From Euglena gracilis (taxonomy: Eukaryota > Euglenida > Euglenophyceae > Euglenales), in assembly GCA_039621445.1 (NCBI GenBank), contig CP154955.1, positions 36,807,123 through 36,871,122 on the forward strand: a stretch of 64,000 nt of DNA, written 5' to 3'. Made by a program: the position numbers and the translations under genes. The notes under the pieces were generated by a model. It made no database searches and was not told the DNA's origin. It saw only the letters and a list, made by a program, of their open reading frames with translations. Below, in pieces: positions 21,501 to 29,300 of this stretch (the stretch's first letter is position 1; each line of letters starts with the position of its first letter).

Positions 21501-24500
21501 TTTGTTCCTCAATCTACGCAGCAGGCTCCATGAAAGGATACCCCCCCCCCCAACGTCCCAAGACAACGTCCCAAGTGTGCCAGAAATAATTTTTCTCCCG
21601 GGAGTTGGCTTGCTTTCGCTGGGATTTGGCAATTTAATTTCTGTGCTATAACCCCCCCCTAAAATAAGACCCGGGTCTTATTTTTGGGTCCGTTGCTGGA
21701 AGCCTCTTATTTTTGGATTTTTTCTTGACCGAAAAAAACACCATTTTTCAGGTTCCCAAGAGGACTAAAATTTTTCCTTCGGCGCTTCGCGCCATGTGAA
21801 AATTGGTGTAAATTGACATTTACATGTTTTTTTTTGCACTTCAAAAATCCGAAATTTTTTGAAATTTCATCATTTTTGTGTATGAGATTGGGTTTTTGGG
21901 TCATTTTTCAGGGGAAAATTTCACCGTCCCCGGCGCTTTGCTTTGGGGGTCTTATTTTGGGGGGGGGGTCTTATTTTTGGATTTTTGCTCGATCGGCCCA
22001 GGGGGGGGGTCTTATTTTTGGGGGGGGGTTATGACATCCAGCCCTGCTGGGAGCCCTTGTTGGGTGGAGGGGAGTTGGAGGTCAAATGGAAGCATTCTTT
22101 CATTTCTTGGGCAATTTTTGCATTTGCTTGATTTTTTGCGCCTTTATTTATTGCTGAGATTTGGAAAGAAGGAAATAAATGCCAATGGTCAATAACAGGG
22201 GGCTGCAATCAAGAGCCTCAATTTCCAACCCTCCATCATCATAAATCAGTTCATGTGGAATGACTTTGAAATTTTGTATGGCACTGTTTAGCTGAATATC
22301 AAAAAATTACCTTCTCCCTCAAGCCCAAATGAGCACAAGTAACAAACTTGACGGGAATGTTTATTGGGGGGGGGGACGCAATAGGACACCTTCCTCAAAA
22401 AGGCAAAAAAGTTGCACTTAATTACACACTTTTCTGCTGAAGAGGACTGCTGAAAAAACCTTTCTGACTTCTCCAGAAAATATATGCAAACACATTTTGA
22501 TGTACCCCCCCCCTTGTCGTACGACCACCCCTCATTTACGACCACCGCAGGTTGCAGGTCATGGGGGTGTTATGACCCCCCCCTCGGTCACAGGTTGCGA
22601 AAATTTTAACACCACCTTACCTACAACCGCCCCTTCACTTACGACCACCCCCTGGTCGCAGGTTGCAGGTCATGGGGGTGTTACGACCCCCCCCCCCGGT
22701 CACAGGTTGCAGGAACCCGGTCGGACGACAAGGGGGGGGGGCGGGTACTTGCCAATCTTGCCAAAAATTAAAAAGAACACCCAAAAAAAAACCGTTCGCC
22801 ATACATCTGTCTAAGGTTTTGCGACCCCCCCCCCCCCGGGGGGGCGGCTGCAGCCAGCCCCGATTTGGGCCCAGCCCAGCCGCAGCAGCCCCCCCCCGGG
22901 GGGGGGTGCTGCTAGCCCAGCTAGCCAGCCCCTTTTTGGGGGTCCAGCCCAAAATTTTTCGGCGCAAAGCGCCGAAATTTTTTGAAAAACTGTGTTCAAA
23001 AGTGGCCAAAAATGGAGTTTGGGGGCCTTTGGGCCATTGGTGGGGGTTTCAGATGCATCATTTTTTCAAAACTGTTCTGCAGGACATTTTTGGGCCTTTT
23101 TCCGATTTCAGTCCAGCTCGCCCCGGTTCGGGTCCAGCCGGGGTCCCACATATGGCACGAAGTGGGGAATGGGTAGGGGGGGGGTTAGGGTAGGGGGTTA
23201 GGGGGTAGGGGGGGGGGGTTAGGGGTAGGTAGGGGGGGGGGTGGGGGGGGGTTAGGGGGGGGTTGGGGGGACAGTTGCATACGACCCGCTCTTTCCTCAA
23301 AAAATTTTTCCAAATTTGGGATTGTAAATTTCGTCCTTTGGTTTCGACACCCCCCCCCCCGGGGGGCGGTTCTGCAGCGGCAGCGGCGATTCGGCAGCGC
23401 CAGGGGGGGGGGGTGGTCTGGTAGCCTTTTTGGGCCCTTTGGGGGTGAGTTGTTTTTTGTTCTCTTTTTTTTTTTTTCGGTTAGGGGGGGGGGGTTACGG
23501 TTTTTGGGCTGGTGAAATCAGTTTGGGGGGGATTGGGGTTTAGGGGTTTTTGGGGGTTGGAGGTTAGGGGGGGGTTAGGGGGGGGGGGGGGGGGGGGGGG
23601 GGGTTGGGGGGGGGGGGGTGTGGGTTGGGGGGGGGGGTGGGGGGCAGTTAGGCTCTTTGGTTTTAGGGGGGGTTGTGTTTTAGTTATGGGGTTGGGGGTT
23701 CGGGGGGGGGGGGGGGCGGAGGCCGTGCCGGACAGTTGTACGACCCGCTCTTTCCTCAAAAAAATTTTCCAAATTTGGGATTGGTTACTTTGGTTCTGGG
23801 GGGGGTTCGGGGGGGGGGGCGGAGCCCCCCCCCCCCCCCCGCCGTGCCGGACAGTTGCATACGACCCGCTCTTTCCTCAAAAAATTTTTTCCAAATTTGG
23901 GATTGTGTTATTTTGGTTCTGGGGGGGGTTCGGGGGGGGGGCGGAGCCCCCCCCCGCCGTGCCGGACAGTTGCATACGACCCGCTCTTTCCTCAAAAAAG
24001 TTTTCCAAATTTGGGATTGTGTATTTTGGTTCTGGGGGGGGGTTCGGGGGGGCGGGGCGGAGCCCCCCCCGCCGTGCCGGACAGTTGCATATGACCCGCT
24101 CTTTCCTCAAAAAAAATTTCCAAATTTGGGATTGTGTTATTTTGGTTCTGGGGGGGGGTTCGGGGGGGGGGGGCGGAGCCCCCCCCCCCCCCGCCGTGCC
24201 GGACAGTTGCATACGACCCGCTCTTTCATCAAAAAATTCGGTGTTATTCTGCTTCTGGTAGGGTTGGGGGTAGGGGGGGGTTAGGGGGTAGGGGGGGGGT
24301 GGGGGGTAGGGGGGGTTAGGGGGTAGGGGGGGGTTGGGGGGGGGCTAGGGGTTAGGGGGGGGGCAGGGATGGATGGGAAGCCCTTCGGTATTGAGGTAGG
24401 TGGTAGGGGGGGGGTCCCGACCACCCCCCTCCTGGGGGGGGAAGGTGGTAGGGGGGGGTCCGGACCCCCCCCCCCTAGATGTTGGGGGTGGGGGTCCGGG

Positions 24501-26376
24501 CCCTCACCCCCCCCCTCCTTGACAGGTGCCAAAAATAGCAGAAAATTTTCTGCCGGCGCTGCGCGCAGGAAAATGAGCAAAAAACACAACTTTTGCTGAC
24601 TTTTGGCCATATTGCCCATTTTTTGATGTGTTGGTGTTTTCCCCCAAAAACATGTTCAAAAAAAATCCAAAAATGAGCATTTTTGGATCGATTTTCAAAG
24701 AAAAATCAGGGATTTTTGACCGATTTTTGACCCGATTTCCGGCCCTTTGCCCGTCCATGAAATCGAAAAAATTTCGGCCCCCCCTCAGTTTCGAGGTAGG
24801 AGGGGGGGGTCCGACCCACCCCCCCCCCCCTCCCTGTCGGGAGGGGGGGGTCCGACCCACCCCCCCCCCCCCCCAAGGCTTCCCATCCATCCCTGGGGGG
24901 GGGTTAGGGGTCCCGGCTTCGTGCCATTACTCGTCCAGTCCCCCCCCCGGGGGGGGGCGGGCTGGCCAGCCCAAATTTCTAGTCCCAGCCCAGCAACCCC
25001 CCCCCCCCGGGTTCCTTAAAGAGATGTGTGCCGTTCCCCCCCCCTGTAAAATAGACTCTGGAACATTCCGAAATTGAAGTTTCAGCCGAACGTATGGAAC
25101 TTTCGAAGAAAAAATGTACGTTTTTTTTGACTTTTTATTTGCAGAAATTTGCCAGAACAACTGGAATAAATCCCCAAATATTCCGGAATCAACCGAAACA
25201 AACCCCTGAAATTTTCAGCAAACCGGAATGTCCTTTTGTATTATTGGGGGGGGGGGGCAGTTTACAAATAATTTTATCCTTTATCAAAAAAGTGGACCCT
25301 GGCATCCTTGATTGCAAGTTTACCCAAAAGCGTCGAAAAAAGGTTTTTCAACTTCGGTTTTTCAGCCTTTTGTTTCTGACCCAGTTCAAGCACGGGACAA
25401 GCCATTGGCCGTCAAGTCCTCCAAGGACTGCCCTGCATTTCTCCTTGTTCTTGTTCTTTTTGCATTTTTCCTGCAGGTTTTGCATTACCTCCCCCCCCCC
25501 TTGTCGTTGACACGGCGTGTCGTTGACACACCCCCCGTGTCAACGGCACTTTTCTGGAACACTACCTATTGAATCACAGTGTCATTGACAGGGCGTGTCG
25601 TTGACACACCCCCCGTGTCAACGGCATTCTCCTGGAACATTGGCGTGTCAACAACAAGGGGGGGAGGAGGTAGGTTTTGCATTGAACTGAGAGGGGGTTT
25701 TTTCCCCATGACTGCCCTGGAGAAGAGTTCTTTTTCCAGCTGTGGACCCCCTCAAATGTGTTAAGAAAACCTCCGGGTGGGCAGTTGAAAAGTTCTATTT
25801 CTATTTGCAGGTACAAGTGGAAATGGGGAGATGACAACTCGCTCACTTATTGGCAAGTCTTCCCCGTGACGAAGACCCACCCCAAGACTGGCGAAAAGGC
25901 CTGGTTCAACCAGATCCATGCCCAGCACATGACTTTCTACACCCACCACCCACTGTTTGTGAACAAGGCAAAGACGGACACGGAGGGATGGCCAGTGGAT
26001 TGCTACTATGGCGATGGCACTCGGATTCCTGCTGAAATTATTGATTACCTTCGGGAAGTGGTGTGCCAATTGCTCAAAAGCCTTTTTTTTATGAATGCCT
26101 TGAATCAAGGAATCATGTCATAAGAGTGTTGTATTCCCAATTTTTTTCAGCGACATTTTTCCACCATATTGTCTCTTTGTCAATCTTTTGGAAGAAATGA
26201 CGTTCTTTCTTTCAGTGAAATCGTTTTCCCCCCTCCAGGTTTGGGAGCACACAATCGTTGTGCCTCAAGAGTCAGGGGACCTGCTTGTGTGCGACAACCT
26301 CTTGGCTATGCATGGCCGAATGGGGTTCTCTCCTCCTGGCAGCCGAAAAGTGTATGCGTCGGTGACTTACGAGTGA
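9354..26376 (+). CDS. TauD/TfdA-family Fe(II)/2-oxoglutarate dioxygenase gene (multi-exon)
   Basis: Exons 9354-9517, 10171 to about 10290, 11211-11328, 15742-15820, 21349-21446, 25811-26060 and 26239-26376 join in phase and give, in order, the features of plant clavaminate-synthase-like proteins. These are YGAMLFRGLPI (N-terminal core), EPHSEYHTVGFP with the HxE iron ligands, PAGSGGE, a TGEKAWFNQ segment, YGDGTRIP, DNLLAMHGR with the distal iron-binding His, and GSRKVYAS with the Arg expected to bind 2-oxoglutarate. The stop is TGA at 26374-26376. The family oxidises a substrate with O2 and 2-oxoglutarate; the substrate here is unknown. The exon for the YVGGA-like segment between exons 2 and 3 was not securely found. 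Exon 4 is one base short, shifting the frame. Introns reach 5.5 kb and are full of TIR elements, so the gene is either a recent pseudogene or carries an assembly indel. Confidence 0.8.
10171..10290 (+). CDS. Dioxygenase exon 2
   Basis: The acceptor is TTGTGTAG. It begins DWADASREAMEEHLPKYG and continues AMLFRGLPITTHEEFGKYM, the conserved GAxLFRGFP segment that opens the TauD core. It joins exon 1 in phase 0 across a 653-bp GT-AG intron. The 3' boundary is uncertain: the frame stays open to about 10410, but similarity stops near KGLGW (10290). Confidence 0.75.
11211..11328 (+). CDS. Dioxygenase exon 3, iron-binding HxE
   Basis: The acceptor is GGTTTCATAG and the donor GGAG|GTGAAC. It encodes VRTASDDPAEYTIEPHSEYH, which holds the His-x-Glu iron ligands, followed by FLWCERPAGSGG. 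It ends in phase 1. Confidence 0.85.
11395..11623 (+). repeat. GGCGC-AAA-GCGCC hairpin-bearing repeat family, copy 1
   Basis: The order is GGGGGGCTGGACT, AAATTTGGCCAGCGG, a G tract, TTTTTTCCAGTGACTGGCGC, AAAGCGCC, TTTTTTTTGGACCCCC, AATTGCCAAAAAATGCC and GGAACAGAATCAGCC. The same order recurs at 15228-15630, 22815-23000 and 29010-29340. Confidence 0.6.
11634..12539. mobile_element. TIR element with GGTCGGCCCGACC repeats, 10-bp flanking direct repeat
   Basis: Inverted termini share GCGGATTTCCGGTGGT, then GTGGAGGTCGGGCCGACC, then tandem GGTCGGCCCGACCAT units (11667-11712 and 12460-12505). The 10-bp word CAGCTAGCGG lies directly outside both ends (11624-11633 and 12540-12549), which fits a Mutator-type 9-11-bp target duplication. 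The outermost few bases of the TIRs do not match. No transposase frame was seen; a 62-bp-arm palindrome sits in the middle. Confidence 0.6.
12134..12275. repeat. Large hairpin, about 62-bp arms, 18-nt loop
   Basis: The left arm (12134-12195) runs from CTACAAGGTACC through AGAGCCGCCCAACTAGGGTT to CATGGGGGGACCC. The right arm (12214-12275) is its near-perfect reverse complement. The loop, GAGCGAGGCGCCGAGCGA, has internal symmetry of its own. It lies inside the 11634-12539 element. Confidence 0.85.
12550..14386. other. Dioxygenase intron 3 interior, no gene recognised
   Basis: It contains a (GAA)n run (13025-13050), G-tract clusters (13624-13750) and a CCCCTCCCCCCAGGTGGTCT block (14170-14190) related to the GGCGC-hairpin repeat family. 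At 14290-14385 one frame reads MAQEVGDDITRKMFRNHPGW and looks coding. It is cut by the element at 14395, and I do not recognise it. Confidence 0.4.
14395..15140. mobile_element. hAT-like non-autonomous TIR element with GTGTATCGG tandem repeats
   Basis: The 23-bp perfect TIR starts CAGACCTCTGTTTAG (14395-14417, inverted at 15118-15140). It is flanked by 8-bp repeats GCCAGTAC/GCCAGGAC (14387-14394 and 15141-15148, one mismatch). The CAG start and 8-bp duplication are typical of hAT elements. Subterminal tandem units of about 30 bp, GTGTATCGGTGTGTATCGGC plus an A run, occupy both inner ends. The interior (14611-14703) has a coding-like stretch, MAQMRTPPGVRQLVEDVKKQ, perhaps a captured exon. A related GTGTATCA cluster is at 46629-46700. 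Confidence 0.75.
15205..15644. mobile_element. hAT-type MITE with perfect 8-bp target duplication
   Basis: The ends are CAGGCTTTTGCTCAGGGA and, inverted, CAGGCTTTTGCTTAAGGA. GTTCAAAC stands directly outside both ends (15197-15204 and 15645-15652). The 440-bp body is the GGCGC-hairpin repeat: CCCCCCGGGGGG blocks, GGCGCAAAGCGC, GGCGCATAGCGCC. It has no coding capacity. It lies 56 bp from the 14395 element. Confidence 0.85.
15742..15820 (+). CDS. Dioxygenase exon 4, one-base frameshift
   Basis: The acceptor is TTTTTGCAG and the donor GGT|GTCACC. It completes the GGE motif with exon 3, then reads WPLTDIRA and, after a -1 shift near 15770, YKSLDAK and REKFERLG. The exon is 79 nt; 80 nt would keep the phase set by exons 3 and 5, so exactly one base is missing. 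This is either an inactivating deletion or a sequence error. Confidence 0.7.
15895..16140. repeat. Poly-G then poly-T tract
   Basis: About 120 bases of nearly pure G (15905-16014) run directly into about 120 bases of nearly pure T (16015-16137). All open frames across it are low-complexity artefacts. Confidence 0.8.
16437..17538. mobile_element. TIR element with 33-bp subterminal repeats, copy A
   Basis: The TIR of about 50 bp (16437-16490 against 17481-17538) contains CCCGCCAAATGCCTGCCCTG. Inside both ends are tandem 33-bp units of the form GACACGTTTTCCATTACGGC + ATCTGTGGCAAT (16494-16583 and 17281-17415). The interior has no recognised protein, but the HTLFNDTRLIDHG segment (16930-16970) is conserved in copy B as HTLFDEARLIEQ, hinting at a decayed coding exon. 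Confidence 0.7.
17538..17652. repeat. Palindrome, about 40-bp arms
   Basis: CAAATTGTGGCTGACCCAGA and the following TTTCAGCCTGAAAACGTGT are repeated inverted after a GGTCCCCTTCGGGGGCC centre. The same palindrome, more perfect, is at 18680-18782. Each directly abuts the right end of a TIR element copy. Confidence 0.8.
17725..18678. mobile_element. TIR element with 33-bp subterminal repeats, copy B
   Basis: Diverged copy of the 16437-17538 element. The left end is ACCGTGTTCAGCCCCCTGAA; the right end (18628-18678) is CCACGAGTTTCAGGGCAGGC onward to GAACACGGTTTAGAC. The 33-bp units here use GGTTTCCATTAGGGGCGC. The internal segment CTTGGCATCTTGGTGGTACA (18373 on) matches 17159 on in copy A. Confidence 0.6.
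18680..18782. repeat. Near-perfect palindrome, about 51-bp arms
   Basis: ACAAATTGTGGCTGACCCAG through TTCAGCAGGGGGC is mirrored by its complement with one single-base indel and essentially no loop (centre GCAGGGGGCCCCCCTGC). It can form a full cruciform. Confidence 0.85.
18783..21348. other. Dioxygenase intron 4, distal part, no gene recognised
   Basis: It holds GACTAGTCGG-type inverted words (19145-19215), a GCCGCGGCGC repeat block (19757-19990), an AT-rich island (20560-20615) and a T-rich stretch (21080-21215). I see no conserved protein on either strand. Confidence 0.5.
19757..19990. repeat. GCCGCGGCGC tandem repeat, CpG-rich
   Basis: Variants of CTGCCGCGGCGCATGCAGCG and GCCGCGGCAAA are iterated about ten times, most regularly at 19926-19985. 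It is one of the most CpG-dense spots in the window. Related CTGCGGCGCCGG words appear at 44185-44205. Confidence 0.6.
21349..21446 (+). CDS. Dioxygenase exon 5
   Basis: The acceptor is GCATGCAG and the donor CAGGG|GTTTGT. It encodes VYYPCRANAHYNNWEDNISP and DKEFVEAYLGDQ. Length 98 nt leaves two bases that join the first base of exon 6 in frame. Confidence 0.8.
21648..22032. mobile_element. Poly-C-capped TIR element, AAAATAAGACCC family
   Basis: The left end is TATAAC8 followed by TAAAATAAGACCCGGGTC. The right end, inverted, is ATAAC8-9 followed by AAAAATAAGACCCCCCC, with the GGGTCTTATTTTTGG word repeated at 21672, 21953 and 22008. The body holds a GGCGCTTCGCGCC hairpin. It is non-coding. 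Confidence 0.65.
22503..22746. mobile_element. Poly-C-capped TIR element, TTGTCGTACGACC family
   Basis: The left end is TAC9TTGTCGTACGACC (22503-22526); the right end is GGTCGGACGACAAGG plus a G run to GGGTAC (22719-22747). It contains two copies of a roughly 125-bp internal unit with GGTTGCAGGTCATGGGGGTG. The flanks share only TA. Confidence 0.65.
22815..23000 (+). repeat. GGCGC-AAA-GCGCC hairpin-bearing repeat family, copy 3
   Basis: CCCCCGGGGGGGCGGCTGCA, GCCCCGATTTGGGCC, GGGGGTGCTGCTAGCCC and GGCGCAAAGCGCCGAAATTT follow in the family order also seen at 11395, 15228 and 29010. Confidence 0.6.
23179..23275 (+). repeat. Telomere-like G-rich array 1
   Basis: Irregular iterations of TTAGGG, GTAGGGGG and GGTTAGGGGGGG. 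It resembles degenerate TTTAGGG/TTAGGG repeats but with longer G runs, and has high G-quadruplex potential. Confidence 0.6.
23265..24240 (+). repeat. Tandem array, units of about 115-122 bp, G-runs at unit joints
   Basis: The core GACAGTTGCATACGACCCGC + TCTTTCCTCAAAAAATTTT + CCAAATTTGGGATTG recurs at about 23268, 23730, 23850, 23965, 24080 and 24202. The cores are separated by GGTTCTGGGGGGGTTCGG and GCGGAGCCCCCC...GCCGTGCC. Unit length varies only in the homopolymers. The complementary G and C runs within one unit can fold back. Confidence 0.85.
24262..24361 (+). repeat. Telomere-like G-rich array 2
   Basis: GTAGGG/TTAGGGGG iterations equivalent to 23179-23275, on the other side of the 115-122-bp array. 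Confidence 0.6.
24364..24895. mobile_element. TIR element, GGGATGGATGGGAAGCC family
   Basis: CAGGGATGGATGGGAAGCC (24364-24382) is exactly inverted at 24877-24895. Subterminal blocks are GAGGTAGG plus poly-G plus GGTCCGACC, in both orientations. The interior has the GGCGCTGCGCGC hairpin word. It starts with CAGGG, as hAT elements often do, but no clear target duplication is visible in the flanking G runs. Confidence 0.65.
25487..25672. mobile_element. Poly-C-capped MITE with 11-bp target duplication
   Basis: The TIR is ACCTC10TTGTCGTTGACACG against its inverted ACCTCCTC7TTGTTGTTGACACG. GGTTTTGCATT stands directly outside both ends (25476-25486 and 25673-25683). The interior is two copies of a unit with GTGTCGTTGACACACCCCCC and GTGTCAACGGCA. 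The left duplication is preceded by CTGCA, giving a consensus splice-acceptor sequence exactly at the insertion edge. Confidence 0.75.
25811..26060 (+). CDS. Dioxygenase exon 6
   Basis: The acceptor is CTATTTGCAG and the donor GAAGTG|GTGTGC. It encodes YKWKWGDDNSLTYWQVFPVT, HPKTGEKAWFNQIHAQ, YYGDGTRIPAEIIDYLREV. 249 nt plus one splice base keeps phase. It corresponds to the region between the two iron-ligand sites. Confidence 0.85.
26239..26376 (+). CDS. Dioxygenase terminal exon
   Basis: The acceptor is CCCCTCCAG. 45 codons plus TGA. VWEHTIVVPQESGDLLVCDN, then LLAMHGRMGF with the distal iron-ligand His, and SRKVYASVTYE with the 2-oxoglutarate-binding Arg. The intron from exon 6 is only 178 bp. 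Confidence 0.85.
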   Translation, partial: VWEHTIVVPQESGDLLVCDNLLAMHGRMGFSPPGSRKVYASVTYE

Positions 26377-29300
26377 GGACTAGTTTGCCTCATGCCGGTA
26401 CGGCTGTATCTTCCTCAAGATTCGGAGCAGTTCATGCCTGTGGTGGGGTTTCTGACTCTTGCGATATTTGTTCCAAAGAGGCTGAAAATGCGTTTAATAT
26501 TTTTTTTGAAAATATGTTCTTCTTTGGCAGGTGCTCATCCGAATGCATAATGCATTTTGAAAAAAAATTGGTGGTTGTTCACGAGATCCTGAAGACCCTG
26601 AGGGTTTTTTCTGATGCCGAATCTGGATATTTTTGAATATTGAGAAAAATTTTTTTTTATTGGAACATGATAACCCCCCCCCCCAGTAACACCCCCCCAG
26701 GTACCATTTTTTCGCCCGAAGCCCCGGCCCGAGGGGGTGGGGGTGATAGCAGCCCAAAATTTTCGAAATTTTTCGAAGTCCCATAGGACCAAAAATAGCA
26801 CCGAAAACACCCCTTTGGGGTCATTTTTATCCTTTCTCATGAAATTTAGCATTTTTGGAGGCCGGATGATCCAGAAAAATCGATTTTTTTTGTAATTTGT
26901 TGGCAGAGATTGTGATTTTTACCAACATTTTCAGGTCAAAATCCGGGTCGTCAACCCGAGATTGGGGGGGGTATTAACTTGGTCACCGAAGTCCGACCCC
27001 GAGGGGGGGATATTATTTGGGGGGGAGGGTTTAATTGAAATATACCTCAAAAAAGGACGGTTGTCTCTTTGCTTCGTCATGCCAGGCCAGTCCACAAGGG
27101 ACAAGCTGCTTTGCTTTTTTTTTATAAAAGGCCGGGGGGCTAGGCTTCTGCTGAAGCGTTTGTAATACCCCCCTGGAGGGCTTAATTGCATCAAGTCGAA
27201 GTTTGGTTTGTTGGGTTTGGAAATCCTAACCCTCCAAGTTGCCGCTACAATTGCGGGGTCCAAATAAAAATGCAACCCCTGCCACCCGAAGGCTCCACCC
27301 CAGTTTGATGGGAACTCTTCAGGAAATCAACAAACACCACACACGTAGGGTCCAAATCCCCCCTGCCGCAGGCGGCTGTCCGTCAAAAGCCCCACGAGCG
27401 TATGTTCTGGTGTTTGGTTGGGGGGGGGTAGTGGACCCCCCGGGGGTGGGCAGGATATTGGGCATTGATTTTGTACAGGGGGAGGGGAGGAGGGGGGTCC
27501 AAACCACCACCCCCCCAGTGCCATGGGGGGGGGTCTGGTGCCCCCCCCATGGAACCAAACATTTTTCCTTTCCTGGCGCTTTATGATTATCATCTGTTTT
27601 TGTCATCATGGTCCCACCATGGCATGGTTTTCGAGCGTACCTGACTCTGTTCACCAGACGAGGTGAAGTCTCATTTTCACCTTTCTTCCTTCCTGTCCGA
27701 AACTACCTCTTCTTTAAAAATTGCGATCCTTCTCGATGACCCGGGACTTTTCTCAAGCATCCAGAGATCTCATTTTCTCAACAAGAACCCAATGAGGATA
27801 GAGTTGGACGAGGGTTCAATTCTAGAGATTCTAGTGAGAAGGGTGTAAGGGTTAGAGGACCCACCCTCCTGGGCCGAAGTGAGGGTCTGGACCCCCCTCT
27901 TGCCGGGGGGGGGGGTCCGGACCGAACCCGCTGGGCGGGGGTGCCCAGCGTGCGCTTCACACCAAAATTTTTGGACATTTTGGCAAACTTTTGCCCTTCA
28001 GAGTCAATTTTGTGGAGCAAAATTTGTCGTTCCGGTTAATTCTGCACCGGAACAAAAATCAGTCACCCTGACCACCATTGTACAGGGTGTGTCCCCCCCT
28101 GCTGGACCGGGTGGGGGGTCAGATTTTTGAGTCGGTTTTTTTTTTACCCCGTGTTGAGTTTGCTTTTTCCATTTGTCGGAAACAGGGATTATTAACCCCC
28201 TCCCCCCCGGGAGCACCCTCAAGGGCTTATGTTTGTGGGTCGGGGACTGGAAGATTTGTCCGAAACTCCATCAGTTTGGTCTGAAAGCCAAACGGATGGG
28301 GCCATTTTTTTATTGGGACACAAGAAACTGATTTTGTCTGGTAAATTTTCTGCCAACGCCATTGCTGTAAATGGTGCTAGAGCCTTCAGTGAACGCAAGG
28401 AGTTATTAAACACGGGAGAACTGGTGCGAGTTTCCTACCAAATGTTCTGAATGATGGTGCTCCCTTGTGCATTAATTTTATTTCAACTCTTTTGGGTTCA
28501 TGTCATTATGTGTAGCAAACTGAAATTTTTGGGAAGTCAGATTTTTGAGTTGGGGGGGGGTTCAGGTTTGTTGCATATTTTGCACAGGTTTGATGAGGCC
28601 TGCCTCCAAGTCTCGTTGATGACCATTAGCTATTAGTTAAACTCTGTATCTGTTTGACGAAGGGCCGGATGATGATGATGATGATGGGTTTGCTTTTGTG
28701 TGTGAATGTGAAAATGGGTCAATTGAGCAATTTTTAGCTGTATTTGACAAAATTCTTTTGTATCGCGCAGTGACCAATTTTTTTTCTCAAATCGGGGGCT
28801 GGTGGCCATTCACGTCGCTGTTTCATTCCACCTGTTCAAAAGGTGTATTTGAAATTCCAAAAAATGGAAGAATGGGTTTTTTCCTGCTTTGTGGGTCTGT
28901 TTCTAATCAGGCGATGTTATATTTTTCTTTTTGTCTTATTATATGTTTCTATAGTTTTCAGTTGTTAGTTTAGTTTTTTATTTAGCGCCTTGCTCAAGTG
29001 TTCGCCCATAGTACCCTCTGGGGGGGGGGGCTGGGCTGCAGCTAGTCCAGATTTGGCTGGTGCGAATTCTAGTGGCCCCCGGGGAAGCAGCAATAATTTT
29101 TGGGACCCCCAAAATGGCCAAAAATGCCCATTTTTGGCCATTCTTGGGTTTTTTTTTGGAACAAACTCAGCCAAAGATGCATGAAAAAACCTCATTTCCA
29201 CCTCGGCGTGTAGCGCCAGAGAATTTTTTTCCCCAGTTACTCCGGGACCCTCCCCCCTCAGGGGGTGGGGGGTCTAGCCTGTCCATTTTTTCCGGTGTCC

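Noticed and set aside
23512-24284. Long open frames (200-250 codons) through the G-rich tandem array
   Set aside because: All frames are Gly/Pro/Arg low complexity made by G and C runs; period and content follow the 115-122-bp repeat, not a protein.
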